Shown in pieces: positions 12,778 through 23,973 of a stretch of DNA of 64,000 nt; position 1 is the first letter of the stretch; each line of letters starts with the position of its first letter. The DNA comes from Cryptomeria japonica (lineage: Eukaryota > Streptophyta > Pinopsida > Cupressales > Cupressaceae). The stretch is from the NCBI RefSeq assembly GCF_030272615.1, contig NC_081412.1:23342432-23406431 (forward strand). The letters run 5' to 3'. Under the pieces are notes generated by a model. The model saw only the letters and a program-made list of their open reading frames with translations. It was not told the DNA's origin and searched no databases. A program made the translations under genes and the position numbers.

Positions 12778-15556
12778 TGTTGCATTCAAATGCTTTGATA
12801 CAATAATTCACTATCAAAGTTCAAGAATAACAATGCTTAGATTTATCGTACATGCCAATAGGCTATGTGCCCATTAGAACCTAAAGAATGTTGTTAAATG
12901 TATCTCCTCTATGTTATGCATGCTCCAAGGATCTTATCATTTTATTTATAGGGATCCTTTTCAATGATAAGGTGTCATTGTTCAAAGACTCATAAACCTT
13001 CTCTAGATGACTTTTCTTGGGATGAACGAATAAAGTTTTCGAATTGATGCAATATTCAAAATTTAGAAGGAACCCAATGTGACAAGCCACCAAAAAAAAT
13101 TCTAAATTTAAAATAAATAATTTATAATTAACAAATGTTAATGTAAATATTTTCATATAAGGCATGGTTTTTATTTTGTTTTAAGACATAAAAAGTCATA
13201 AAATCATGAAATGCATTAAACATTGCATAGTACATCATGACAAATGAAATAATATAATTATATTTAAAATTAAATGAGGACTACAAATCAAAATAACTAT
13301 TATCGTCCTAGCAATCTACAAGTGCACATCAATTTTACAAAAGTCTATATCTTTGTCATTACATATAACTTTTTCATGGTTAAGTCATATTATTTGAGTG
13401 CAAGCAATATGGTTGTTAGGTTGTATGGAGGGAGAACATCATCAAAGTGCTTTACCTCCAATCATAAACCAAACAAGGTCCTTCTAACATCTTCCTACTA
13501 TAAGTGGCCCAACCTTTCAATGATGGTGGCAAATAATGATATTTATAATCAAACTAAATTTGAGATCCAAATATATAAATGTGCAATCACTATCACATGC
13601 ATACCCTAGATACCCTCTAGCTCTTGATAACCTCTAACTAATATGCAACTATGAAAGTACTATGAACTAACAATGGACAAACCATAGCATTACTTTCATC
13701 ATAGATTTCAACTATAATTCATGTGTTTGACCATCTATTCACAACACTGCCATTTCTTGCTTGACTCGTCCAAAATGACCATAAAAGAGAGCATAATACA
13801 TTGACCAACACACTAATTTTATAATTTGTTAATATTGACTACTATACTCTTAAGATAACATATTCTTGAGTTGGTTTAATAAACTTTCATAATTGTCTAT
13901 TTGTGGTGCTAAAAAATGACTAGTTTCAATAACATCATTTTTCATGCATAATTCAATACAATATTCACATATGAATGTTATCTATATTTGTTCATCTATG
14001 TTTATATGTTTATATATCTACAAATAGATAATAACTAATACAAATAAATATATACTATGCATCGTTTTGTATTAATATACCCATTTCTTTTATTTTATCA
14101 TATTATTGTCATAAGTCATGTATCTGTTTGTATCAAATGTCATGGACCTCCTTTAGGATGTACCAAGTCCTCAAGGAGCTGGTTGAAGACTATATTCAAA
14201 GCTACCTCATTCCTGAGGATGAGAACAATGCCACAATGGATGGCTATGACCTTTATCAAGGAGTAGCATTCATTAGGATCCTATTTAATTTTAAATAAAT
14301 TAGGAAGGACCTCATACTCATTTATATTTTCAATGCAATTTAATATAGATTATAAATGATAACCTTGAAAATAGAAAGAAATATGGTAAACACCCACCTT
14401 TTAGAGATTGAGCCTAGTTTTGTGTTTGGGTGCATCAAACATTTAATGCTTTGCACTTCCTCTTGGACCACCTTTGACTCTTGCTATTATGCCAACTACC
14501 CCAAATGAAAAAATAAACTCTCTTAATGCTTCATCTCACAGTCTATCAATCTCACTTATTCTTAGTGCAAAACTATCTTTTTGGCCTTCATGTTTTGCTT
14601 GGCCATGTTCTTTTTTAATGTTTATGTTATGCTTTTAAACAGTTCCTTATATAGTAATATCTATAAAAATATGTTATATTGATAATATTATGCTTAGTTA
14701 TTGTCACCTTTTTTATTTAGTTTTTTAAATACCATATATACCCTAAGAAAAATCTTATGAGGAAAATATTCAACCCCCAAAACGTCCATCCTCAACGTAT
14801 TATCTCATGAATAGAGTTTGTAATACATTCATTAAGTCTTTATGAATAGTTTTGAAGCATCAATCTCTCTACATGCACTCCATGTGAATAAGAAAATACA
14901 AATAATGTAATCACGCATCCCAATCCATGCTTCATCTCCTCATATGTTAAACCTACAAGAGACACCTATAAAACCCTTAGCTAAAATATCCAACCAACCT
15001 AAAAAACTACTAATGTGTTTTCTTTTATGTAAATAAGCTTGCACAAAACCACTAAGTATTATTACATAAACAATGTGACTAATACCACAAGCTTACAAAA
15101 TCATTTCTCTCTCATTTACTTTTCAATACTAAGTTTTTCATTATTAATATTTTTTCAATGTGCAAACCCATATTATATATTCATCACAGTGTTACATACA
15201 ACACATAAAGTAGCCCTAAGAATGTCTAGCCCATGTATTTCATGTATTCGTAGATCCTCTAGGCGCACCACAAATTGAAATAATAGTAATTTTATATTAT
15301 AACAATTTGCAAGGTGTTATATCTTTCCCAACAATAGCTTTGAGCACTAACATGTTCCACCAAAAAATCTTTCATTTTGAGTTTTCAAAGCTCAAACTTC
15401 ACGCCGTTGATTTTTTTTTCAAACTCCATGTTTTGAAAGTGGTTGTAAATATTTGAACCTATAATATAATTCACTATAAAAAAAACTCCTACTAAAACTA
15501 TATTTAATATCAAATGTAAAAAATAATACTAATATAAATAAAATAATACTTGCACA
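12778..15556. other. AT-rich DNA between the LINE and element A
   Basis: Mostly AT-rich sequence with no long coding frame. The only stretch that reads like protein is the short exon-like piece at 14158-14297, listed separately. Confidence 0.5.
14158..14297 (+). pseudogene. Possible orphan exon fragment
   Basis: Frame 1 from the ATG at 14158 reads MYQVLKELVEDYIQSYLIP and continues through DENNATMDGYDLYQGVAFI. This is balanced, protein-like sequence unlike the surrounding AT-rich frames. It is preceded by ctcctttag, which resembles a splice acceptor. No partner exon is visible within several kilobases. It may be a relic of a host gene caught in repeats. I do not recognise the family. Confidence 0.3.
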
Positions 15557-16702
15557 TGTGTCGACTTGAATTTCATCATCAGAATACTACCTGCAACATA
15601 TTAGTTTCACAAAATACAAAGGAAATGCTACAGGAAATCCAAATTCAACCAATGAAACTACATAAAATTAATATTAAAATAAAAACATTATTTTTACCTT
15701 CATGATTTAAGTCTCATTGTGTCATAACTCCACTATTCATGGTTGCAGATGATTTGCTCTCAGACAAGCACTGGTAGCTTCCAAGATGGCATATGAAGAA
15801 TGAACTGATAACTGATAGTTAATTGATACTATGATATGCAATGCAAATGATTTAAAGCTAAATGATTATGCTAATTGAGAAATGCTAATTGCTTCAAGAT
15901 TAAAACTCACAGATGCATAAGTTTTCTCAAATTGTTAACTTGAAAACTCACTTGAAGACTAATTCTTTCTCAACTCAAACTCCTACTTTTATAGACTTTG
16001 AGAGGATAAGATGATGTGGCCTGGATCAACGGTCATGATCAGATCTACAGATTTGGATGGTTGTGAGCAAAGGTGAAGGTTGAGAGAAAGGGAGAAGGAG
16101 AAGACAAGTGTCACTCATCTCACCTTGACTGGGTTGCTGACTGAGAGAATCTAGGGATGGTTGGAGAAGATTTAGGCATGAGAGGACAAGTGGACTCAAG
16201 TTCTTCCTAAGATGTAGGGATGCTAGAGAGAATATAGAAGACGGTTAAGAAATATGTATATGTACACAATATTTCATTTATTTTGGAAGTTGAAGATAAG
16301 TGGCTAATAAATGTTTTATTTATTTTATTTTTGTTGAGTTAATTTAGCCACATGATGGATGAGTTGGAAAAGAGATTAAATAATTTAGAAATTATTTAGT
16401 ATTTGAGACTATAGGATAAATGAATAACCATTAAATATTAGATATTTAATTGATTGAAGGAATAATTAAATATTAGATATTTAATTAACTGGTTAGAAGA
16501 ATAATTAAATATTAGACATTTAATTAATTAGAGGAATATGATAGATGAATTAATTAATAAAATATTTCAATTAAATTAATTAATAGAAAGACATGAAATG
16601 AATCAAATAAATTAATCTTTTCATTATTTAATAAAAGAATAAATATTAAATAAAGATAAAATATTTATTTAATTGCTCATAGCCAATTTTTATGTGTATA
16701 CA
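15557..16702 (-). repeat. Element A 3' LTR
   Basis: 1146-bp repeat running from tgtgtcgacttg to tgtgtataca on the plus strand, nearly identical to 39125-40258 plus 42840-42895. On the minus strand it starts TGTATACAC and ends GTCGACACA, the expected TG...CA ends. It holds three copies of an AT-rich palindromic motif around 16425-16530. Confidence 0.9.
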
Positions 16703-16716
16703 TTTTGCCCCTCTTT
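16703..16716 (-). other. Element A polypurine tract
   Basis: On the minus strand AAAGAGGGGCAAAA sits directly before the 3' LTR, the position of the plus-strand DNA primer. This fixes the element on the minus strand. Confidence 0.75.
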
Positions 16717-17254
16717 GAAATGATGTCGAGACAACATTGTTTCAAAGATTAAATCAAGTCTCGATAATGTGCCTGATGGAGATAAAAATCCCGATTTTGT
16801 GCCCCCTCGGGAGATTGATCGTGAAATTGTTGAAAATTTTTGGATAAGCGATTGATCTCACAATAATTGAAAAGGTCCGTCAATTAAATTTATTTGTGAA
16901 AAATAAATAAAATTGCCCCACTTAAAAGCATTAATTACCCTTCGAAATGGTAAATATAAAATTAACCAAAGTTAATTTTAATCTCATTTGCATCCTTGTC
17001 AGCTTGTGAAGAGAATCGTCCTTGGTGAGGTGGCGAAATGGTGATCCCGTTTGGGAAGCATCGATTTGAACGCGTTCGATGATATCAGCGACCTCCTGAG
17101 TATGGTTATCTGGTATGTACCTTATCCGAGCCTTTTTTTGCAACTTGTCGTACGATTTTCTATGTTTTTGGCGCGTGTGAGGCTATTTTGAATTTTTTTA
17201 TTTTCGGCATCCTGTTTTAACTCTTTTGTTTTGTTTGTTAGCGCTTTTGATAGT

Positions 17255-17500
17255 TTTAGCGCATTGTATGTTTTGTTCACGCTTTTATGATGTATGTTAG
17301 CGCATTTGTTTTGTTAGCGCTTATACTTTGAGTGTTTGCGCATATGTTGAATAGGGTAGCGCATATGATTGTTTCATGCTTTTGTTCCAAGGGTTAGCGC
17401 TTTTGTGAAAAAGGTTCACGCATATGTGTGTTTTAGCGCCTGCATTCAATAGAATAACGCTTTTGTTAAAAAGATTAGCGCTTATGTTTCAGATGAATTT
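17255..17500. repeat. Imperfect GCGC-core repeat cluster (3' side of element A)
   Basis: About ten spaced copies of a motif like ttagcgcttttgt or gcgcatatg, at roughly 20-30 bp intervals. The opposite-strand form of the same motif clusters at 38735-39060 on the other side of the internal region. Confidence 0.65.
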
Positions 17501-17836
17501 GTTTGATGTTGTTCATGTTAAAATTCATTGAGATGATGATTAGATTTAGGTATTTTGATGCACAATTGTGATTGATGGGTATTGATTGATGTCTTGATTG
17601 ATAGGATAAATGATTGATTTATTTATTTGATAGATTAGCTCTAAGAAACTAATTCTGTTTCTGATGAAGAGCATAACAGAGTTTGATTGAACTCATTGAT
17701 TGATAGAAAACCATGATTAATAATTTTAAATTGATTTGACAGCTTGATTGGCTTCATTTGAAAAGATGTACCAATTATTGATGTGATAGAGTAGTGATCT
17801 CTTTGATTTTATAGATAGATGATTGATGATTGATAG

Positions 17837-19948
17837 AGATCAAATTATTTTGTTAAACAGGAGAAACTCGATGTTCTCCAGTGCCGGGAGAAATTCCCAG
17901 CTATGCGCCACTTAGTGCCAGAGCTTACACAAGCTAAGGTTAGACATATAGATGCTTGCGAATTACGCCACTTATTATACATGTCTGATATTACCCATAA
18001 TAGGGGATTATTGACTGCTTTAGCAGAGAGATGGTATAGTGAGCATAACACTTTCCACCTGCCCACTAGTGAGATTAGTGTGACGCTTGAGGATGTCTAC
18101 AGGACTCTCCACATTCCTGTGACCGGTGAGTTAGTCCAGTATAATTTTTAGGATTGTGGAGGGACAGAGGCTTGCAGAGTCATATTTGGTGATGAGAATG
18201 TTTCCAGAGGAGAGATCTGATGGGAGGATATGATTATATATTACGAGACTCTCCCTGTGATTCTTGCAGGTTTGATTGGGGGATTTTTTTGTCCAAACAG
18301 GAGATCTCGAGGTTTTGCCATTAGTTGGAGTGAGATTCTTCAGAGCATGATGCAACATCAGACTTGATATGTGTGGGGTGTTTGTATGCTTGCTCATTTG
18401 TATCATGATCTTCATCAAGTTGTTTTTTATGAGAGCACTAGTTTGTCTACAGGATGCACACTTTTACAGATCTGGTGCTGGGAGCACATTGCTATTACTC
18501 GGCCTATTCATCATAGAGTTCATGGTGAGAGACAGTCATATGTCTATTTATATGCAGGTACCCTTACTCAACATAAGATGGGTAAGATGAAGTATTGGCG
18601 TTGGGTTCTAGATTCACTGGATAGCGTTATTTGGAGACCTTATATCGATTGTGAGCCATGGATGGATGATGCATGAACGTTACCATATATTATGCAGAGT
18701 ACATATATCATTGGTCGGACTCCATACATTATTGAGCGACAATTGATTAGTCGCATTCTGAGACAGTTTGGTATCATTCGGCCCATGCCTATTGGTGTCA
18801 CGATATATGCACGACGGTACAAGGATAGGTGAGATTGGGGACCTTCTTTGTCTTTTGAGATAGCATGTGTAGAGTTTCTGGCTACTCCTATGGTGGCTTA
18901 TGATTTGAGATTGCACATTATAGATCCTGGGGTAACTGCGGATTATGCGCAGTACATGCTTGCACACCCATGTCCTCATATTACCGATCCAGCAGACCCT
19001 CTTCCCAGCTCAAGAGATGAGGAGGATGATTCAAATGATCCCATTATTAGGAGACAGAGATGGAGACGAGAGCTTAGAGCTACTCAAGAGGCTAGAGGTG
19101 ATGTAGATGAGGGAGGAGATGGAGGTAGAAGTGGTAGGAGACCCGAATAGAGAGGAGGTCGGTTGAGAGTTCGTGGAGGACCTTTTGGACCGGTTGGCAG
19201 GATTGGGAGATCACTTCCCATGGGTGGGAGAGAGGTAGGACGGATTGGGAGGGATACTAGCAGGGCGGGTATGAGATCAGTGAGAGGGTTATCCTCTATA
19301 GGAGGAGGTAGGATTACTGGACTGGATGGGGGTTGTAGGTGAGGCACTGATTTTGGTCAGATTCGGCCAGACCCTAGGGTTATTGCAGCTCATGGTCGAG
19401 AGGAGGAGGATCCAGAGGATCATGTTCCTCTTATTAGACGATTAATGGTGAGAGCTACTTGGGCTAAGCTTCCAGCAGGTGGACAAGGAGGTGGAGATGA
19501 GGGGATTTAGGGTCATGTTCCTTAGCAGGATGTACCAGAGCAAGAGACCTTTGAGAGTCTCAGAGCATAGATAGATCAGCTTAGAGCACAGATATAGACA
19601 CTCATGTCAGAGAGGGACAAGGCTGTTAGGAGACAACAGGATACTCAGGGTCTTCTTGATCATATTCAGCAGGTTGGATCGGGCACTCTCTCAGCTGATA
19701 CCGTCAAAGCACTAGTGCGGGATGGGAAGGAGACATCACATTGGCAACGATTATATGAGGATTTAGTCACAGAGAGCCAGAGGGCAGGTAGCTATCATAC
19801 CACTATGAGGATGGATACTAGCAGCGGTGGAGTCATGGGACCTCCTCAGAGGAGTGGTGATCGTGTGAGACATGCATCTGGAGGATCTTCTCGCCCACAG
19901 CCACAGAGACAGATAAAGTCAGGTGGTAGTGGTACAGGACAACCGTGA
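17837..19948 (+). pseudogene. Plant mobile domain (PMD/MAIN-like) protein, antisense to element A
   Basis: Plus-strand frame 2 is continuous from 17837 to 19948 with no frameshift. The N-terminal two thirds match the plant mobile domain (aminotransferase-like/MAIN family): RHLVPELTQAKVRHIDACEL, RWYSEHNTFHLPTSEISVTL, VYRTLHIPVTG, MLAHLYHDLH, WCWEHI and W-x-DD near 18660. An Arg/Gly-rich linker (19100-19340) and a predicted coiled-coil tail (19540-19800) follow. Eleven nonsense codons interrupt it: TAG at 18149, 19148, 19508, 19523, 19568, 19595 and TGA at 18218, 18365, 18674, 18830, 19340. A splice-acceptor-like ttaaacag at 17853-17860 suggests an earlier exon may be missing. PMD proteins act in silencing or gene regulation and are also carried by plant transposons; here the frame lies antisense near the 3' LTR. 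Confidence 0.78.
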
Positions 19949-20720
19949 CTTGATTTATATTGATGAGGTACTATTATTTTTTATCTTATATCATTGTATA
20001 CTTGGACTTTTTATCATTTTATGATGATTTATATGCAGACATGGACTCTATATGATGATATTTTCTTATGCATGTTACTCTATATGATGATGATCTATAT
20101 GCATTGATTACATGGATGATGTTATGATGATCTTTTCTTTACTTTTTATGATGATGATGATGTTCTATATGATGATGCAAAGAAAAATGTTGATGATTTT
20201 TTTTTATGATCATGGATGCAAATGAAAATGGTTACTAACTTAAATGATGCAAATGCAATGATATATATGGGAATGCAAATGAATGATTGGTTTTTTTTAA
20301 TTTGTATGCATATAATGATTTTGAAATGCAAATGATCGATATAAAATGTTTTTGATTTCTTATATGTAATGCTTATAATGATTATGAATCTAAGTGCAAA
20401 GATGCAACTAAATGACTTTAATGAATAAAAAGAACTAAAATGATAATGATCTTAATGCAACTAATAATGATGATACACTGCATGATTAATGAAATGCACT
20501 TAATTGAATGCAAACTAATGCAATGATTGAAATGCAACTAAATGAAATGAATTGAAATGATTCTAAAGATGAATGCACCTACAATGATCAAATGCAAAAT
20601 TGTTTTTGTTTGTCCAAGTATACTCAATCTGTATTTATGACCGTTGATCTTTGAATGAAATGAAATGCTTATAATGCACTGACAATGAATGCTTATAATG
20701 CAGATGAATAATGAGCTAAT
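19949..20720. repeat. Low-complexity ATG/ATGATG- and AATGCAA-rich region
   Basis: Irregular runs such as gatgatgatgatg and repeated aaatgcaaatg dominate. There is no open frame of note. This is part of the element A internal sequence downstream of the PMD frame. Confidence 0.6.
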
Positions 20721-21537
20721 CTAAAAGTGATCTAACTAAAATGATACTTCCATTCTTCATATGCTATCTTATAACGGTGCTTGATTTCATCATTGAGCTT
20801 TAAAATGTTGTAAGAAAATACAAGCAACTTGACATAAAGATTCAAGCTGACCTGAGTATTTCTTACATGGAAATTGATATAGCAAGTTAATACAAGCAAC
20901 TTGATATAATGAATCCAGATGACCCGAGTATTTCTTGTAGAACAGACAAGGATTATCTCCTTTCATGCATGACTCGGAATGTCCTCCTTGATTTTTTGTC
21001 GATCATATCCTGAGACAAGTACATACCTTAACAAGAGATAAATCACAGACAACAAACAAAGAAAATAATCATGCCCCATCATAGCTTCTCTAGTCATGGA
21101 CATCCTTGAGTCGCATAGAGTATATGATTAGCAATAAATTCAAGATATAAACACTGAATCTCATATTTCATTCACATGTTCTTATGGTCATTAACTGATA
21201 TAATCATCTTTGATGAATGATCTTTGATAATCCTTTATTACTTGCTGGTTGATTCTTCATTTCTTGAGTTCATGATTCAGTTATCATAAAATGCCTTGAT
21301 CTTCGTTTGTTGCCTTGTTGCTCGTTATCTATTTCAAAATCCTAGATATTTTTGGTTTTTCTAAGTTTTCCAAATGTTTTGGATTTTCAAAGACTCAAAA
21401 AATCACCTTAGCAAAAGGAATTAGGATTTTGCCCCCAGCAGAAACAAAAATTTATTATGGATGTGAGAAGTGATCAAGATCCAAACCATGGCAGGATACA
21501 AATGCAAATATGAGTGATTTTGATAAAATCTAAGACA
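20721..21537. other. Element A internal sequence without a gene
   Basis: I see no coding signal. It contains a loose duplication: tacaagcaacttgacataaa and a diverged second copy about 70 bp later, near 20820-20940. Confidence 0.4.
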
Positions 21538-21542
21538 GTGAC

Positions 21543-21899
21543 TGAAGAAGTTGAGGAAATACAACTTTAGAGATCCCAAGAACACCTCCATGCAAATACC
21601 TGCAACAAGAGAAGAATGGAAGCACATAAAGCAAAAAAACATAAATGCTCTGAAGAACAAAATTATCATTTAGAAAGGGAATCAATCTTTTTAATGAACA
21701 AGTACAATACAATCCTTATAAAAAGATAATAGAAACCCTAAAGATATGCAACCCTAAAGGGATAATGTGTATTTAATAATTAGAATAATTATTAAATACC
21801 TACAATATTTATTAAATGCCTAAGTTTAGCTTAAGCGTAGAGTTTAATAGACTAATAATTAAATAAATAATTATTAGCTAATACAAGATAACTCTAACA
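21543..21899 (-). repeat. Element C 3' LTR
   Basis: 357 bp. On the minus strand it starts TGTTAGAG and ends CTTCTTCA. Confidence 0.88.
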
Positions 21900-23603
21900 C
21901 CCCCCCTTAAGATGAACTTAGGGAGTAGCTAAAAAACTAAATGCATGAAGCAAAAAATGCAACTACATGATGAAGACAATTTGGGTCCCAGCAACAAGGC
22001 CTGATGAGGTACCTAATCACAACCAAATCTCTATGAAACGGAGAAATAGAGAAAACCACGTGGGAAAAAAACTCTACTCCAAAAAGAGATGGAAAAGCAA
22101 GAAGAACACCACTAAAGCATGAAATAGATGCAAACACTGTCGAAGAGTAGTTGCTGATTTGAAGAACCTCCACTGAAATAGAACATGACTAGGTAGAGAA
22201 GACTGTAATCTGCATGAGTGCCCTCAAATGACACTACTCGAATTAGATGGCAAACAAGGGCAAATAATTGAACTCGAAGATACAGATGGCATGAGACACC
22301 AAAGCCTAAAGAGTTGATCAATCAAACCAAGGAAGCATTAGAACCAATAGGAAAAACCTCCCCATAATGCTAAAAAGGGAGAGGGACAGGTACACTGAAA
22401 AGAACAACCAACAAGAACTACATGACGAAGAACCAGGAACATCGAAGGTGCAGAGAAAGTACATAGTGTCGTGAAAGGAACACTCACTTGACACACATCA
22501 TAAGGCTAATGTCGTGGAAGAAACACTCACTGGACAAAGGTAGATGGCAAACAAAAGGCAAATATCAACCCCCTCATGGCACTTTATAAGTAGTGCATGT
22601 ACAATAAGGCACAAAATGTGCAAGATCCCAAGTAAACAATGCATGATGACACTTTATCTCAGTGTGTTTGCATAAATGAAATGCTACAATGATAAGAAGA
22701 TTGGAAATAGAAAGAAGAACCAAAACCGAGACATCCTACTCAAAGAAGAGATCCCAGGACCTGAAACAACCAAGATATCCACAGAGTGCTAAAAAACAAA
22801 AAACTGAAGAAAATATTCCTGGAGCAGAATCTGGAAAGAAAACTTATATGGATGGAAAGTGCACAGGACAAGATTTCCAACGATATAAATTTTTTGAAAA
22901 ATGGAGTTCGGATGCTCATTTTATGTCTCTCGGAGTGCAAAAAGGAACTTATGGCTTTGACAGAAAAAAAAAAAACCATCAAAAAAGAAAAACCAGAAGA
23001 TCAAACCTCCAGATCTAGAGAGAGCTTAGAAAGAGCTTTCCGACGATATAAGGTTTTTGAAAAAGCACCTCCGTATGACCAAGTTATGGCCAAAAGAAAA
23101 AAAAACCCCTCTTTTAGGGCATAAAAAAGAGTAAAAAACAATTTTATTTTATTTTTTGATGAAAATTTTCTGACGCATTTGCAAGTACAGCCGTACGAAA
23201 TTTGTGCCTCATAAAGCGTGCCAATGAAAAAATCATGGCCCAGATGCACTTGTCACCGAAATAAGTCGAATTATATATCAAAATGACTGGAAACGCCCTT
23301 CGAAAGCCAACAGTGAGGTCTTTTTTGGCCCAAACTGCTCTAATTTTGTTTTTTATGATTTTTTCAAAATTCGTGCCAAAAAAAGCAAAACCAAAGAAAA
23401 AATTTCAGAACCCAAATTTGTGACAAATTTTATATGGAAATGGGGGTTTTGGGGCGTTCTGAGTTCAACAGTGAGGTCTGTTTGAGCCCAAAATGATCAA
23501 AAACAAAACAACTACCCCAGATCTAATAAAAAACTCTGAAAAAACTTGAAACCCTCCTCCAAAAAATCTTCTGAAAAATCAGGAACAAGCAACAGCAAAT
23601 GTA

Positions 23604-23616
23604 GGCTCTGATACCA
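23604..23616 (-). other. Element C primer binding site (initiator tRNA-Met type)
   Basis: Minus-strand TGGTATCAGAGCC with no spacer from the LTR end. Confidence 0.88.
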
Positions 23617-23968
23617 TGAAGAAATTGAGGAAATACAACTTCAGAGATTCCAAGAACACCTACATGCAAATACCTGTCACAAGAGAAGAATGGAGGCACA
23701 TAAAGCAAAAAAGCATAAATGCTCTGAAGAAGAAGATTATCATTCAGAAAGGGAATCAATTTTTTTAATGAACAAGTACAATACAATCTTTATAAAAGGA
23801 TAATAGAAACCCTAAAGAAACCCTAAAGGGATAATGTGTATTTAATAATTAGAATAATTATTAAATACCTACAATATTTATTAAATGCCTAAGTTTAGCT
23901 TAAGCGTAGAGTTTAATAGACTAATAATTAAATAAATAATTATTAGCTAATACAAAATAACTCTGATA
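23617..23968 (-). repeat. Element C 5' LTR
   Basis: 352 bp, homologous to 21543-21899. A few extra bases in the left copy near 21745 and scattered transitions separate the two. Confidence 0.88.
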
Positions 23969-23973
23969 GTGAC

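Larger units (their letters stand above)
21543..23968 (-). mobile_element. Element C: non-autonomous Ty1/copia-type LTR element
   Basis: LTRs at 21543-21899 and 23617-23968 (about 95 percent alike by eye) enclose 1.7 kb. The 5-bp target duplication gtgac is perfect (21538-21542 and 23969-23973). On the minus strand TGGTATCAGAGCC (23616-23604) directly follows the 5' LTR. This is the initiator-tRNA-Met primer site common in plant copia elements. The opposite end has a purine tract TTAAGGGGGGG (21910-21900) before the 3' LTR. No gag or pol motif is seen in any internal frame, so it needs proteins from another element. It sits inside element A and is therefore younger. Confidence 0.9.

Noticed and set aside
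13274-13609. 111-codon plus-strand frame
   Set aside because: No motif, composition typical of AT-rich noncoding DNA.
16931-17143. 70-codon minus-strand frame next to the 3' LTR of element A
   Set aside because: Reads fairly protein-like but has no known motif and is short; could be the end of a lost ORF of A, not supportable alone.
22689-23124. Plus-strand frames of 109 and 112 codons in element C
   Set aside because: Very Lys-rich low-complexity translations of A-rich DNA in overlapping frames; no gag or pol motif.
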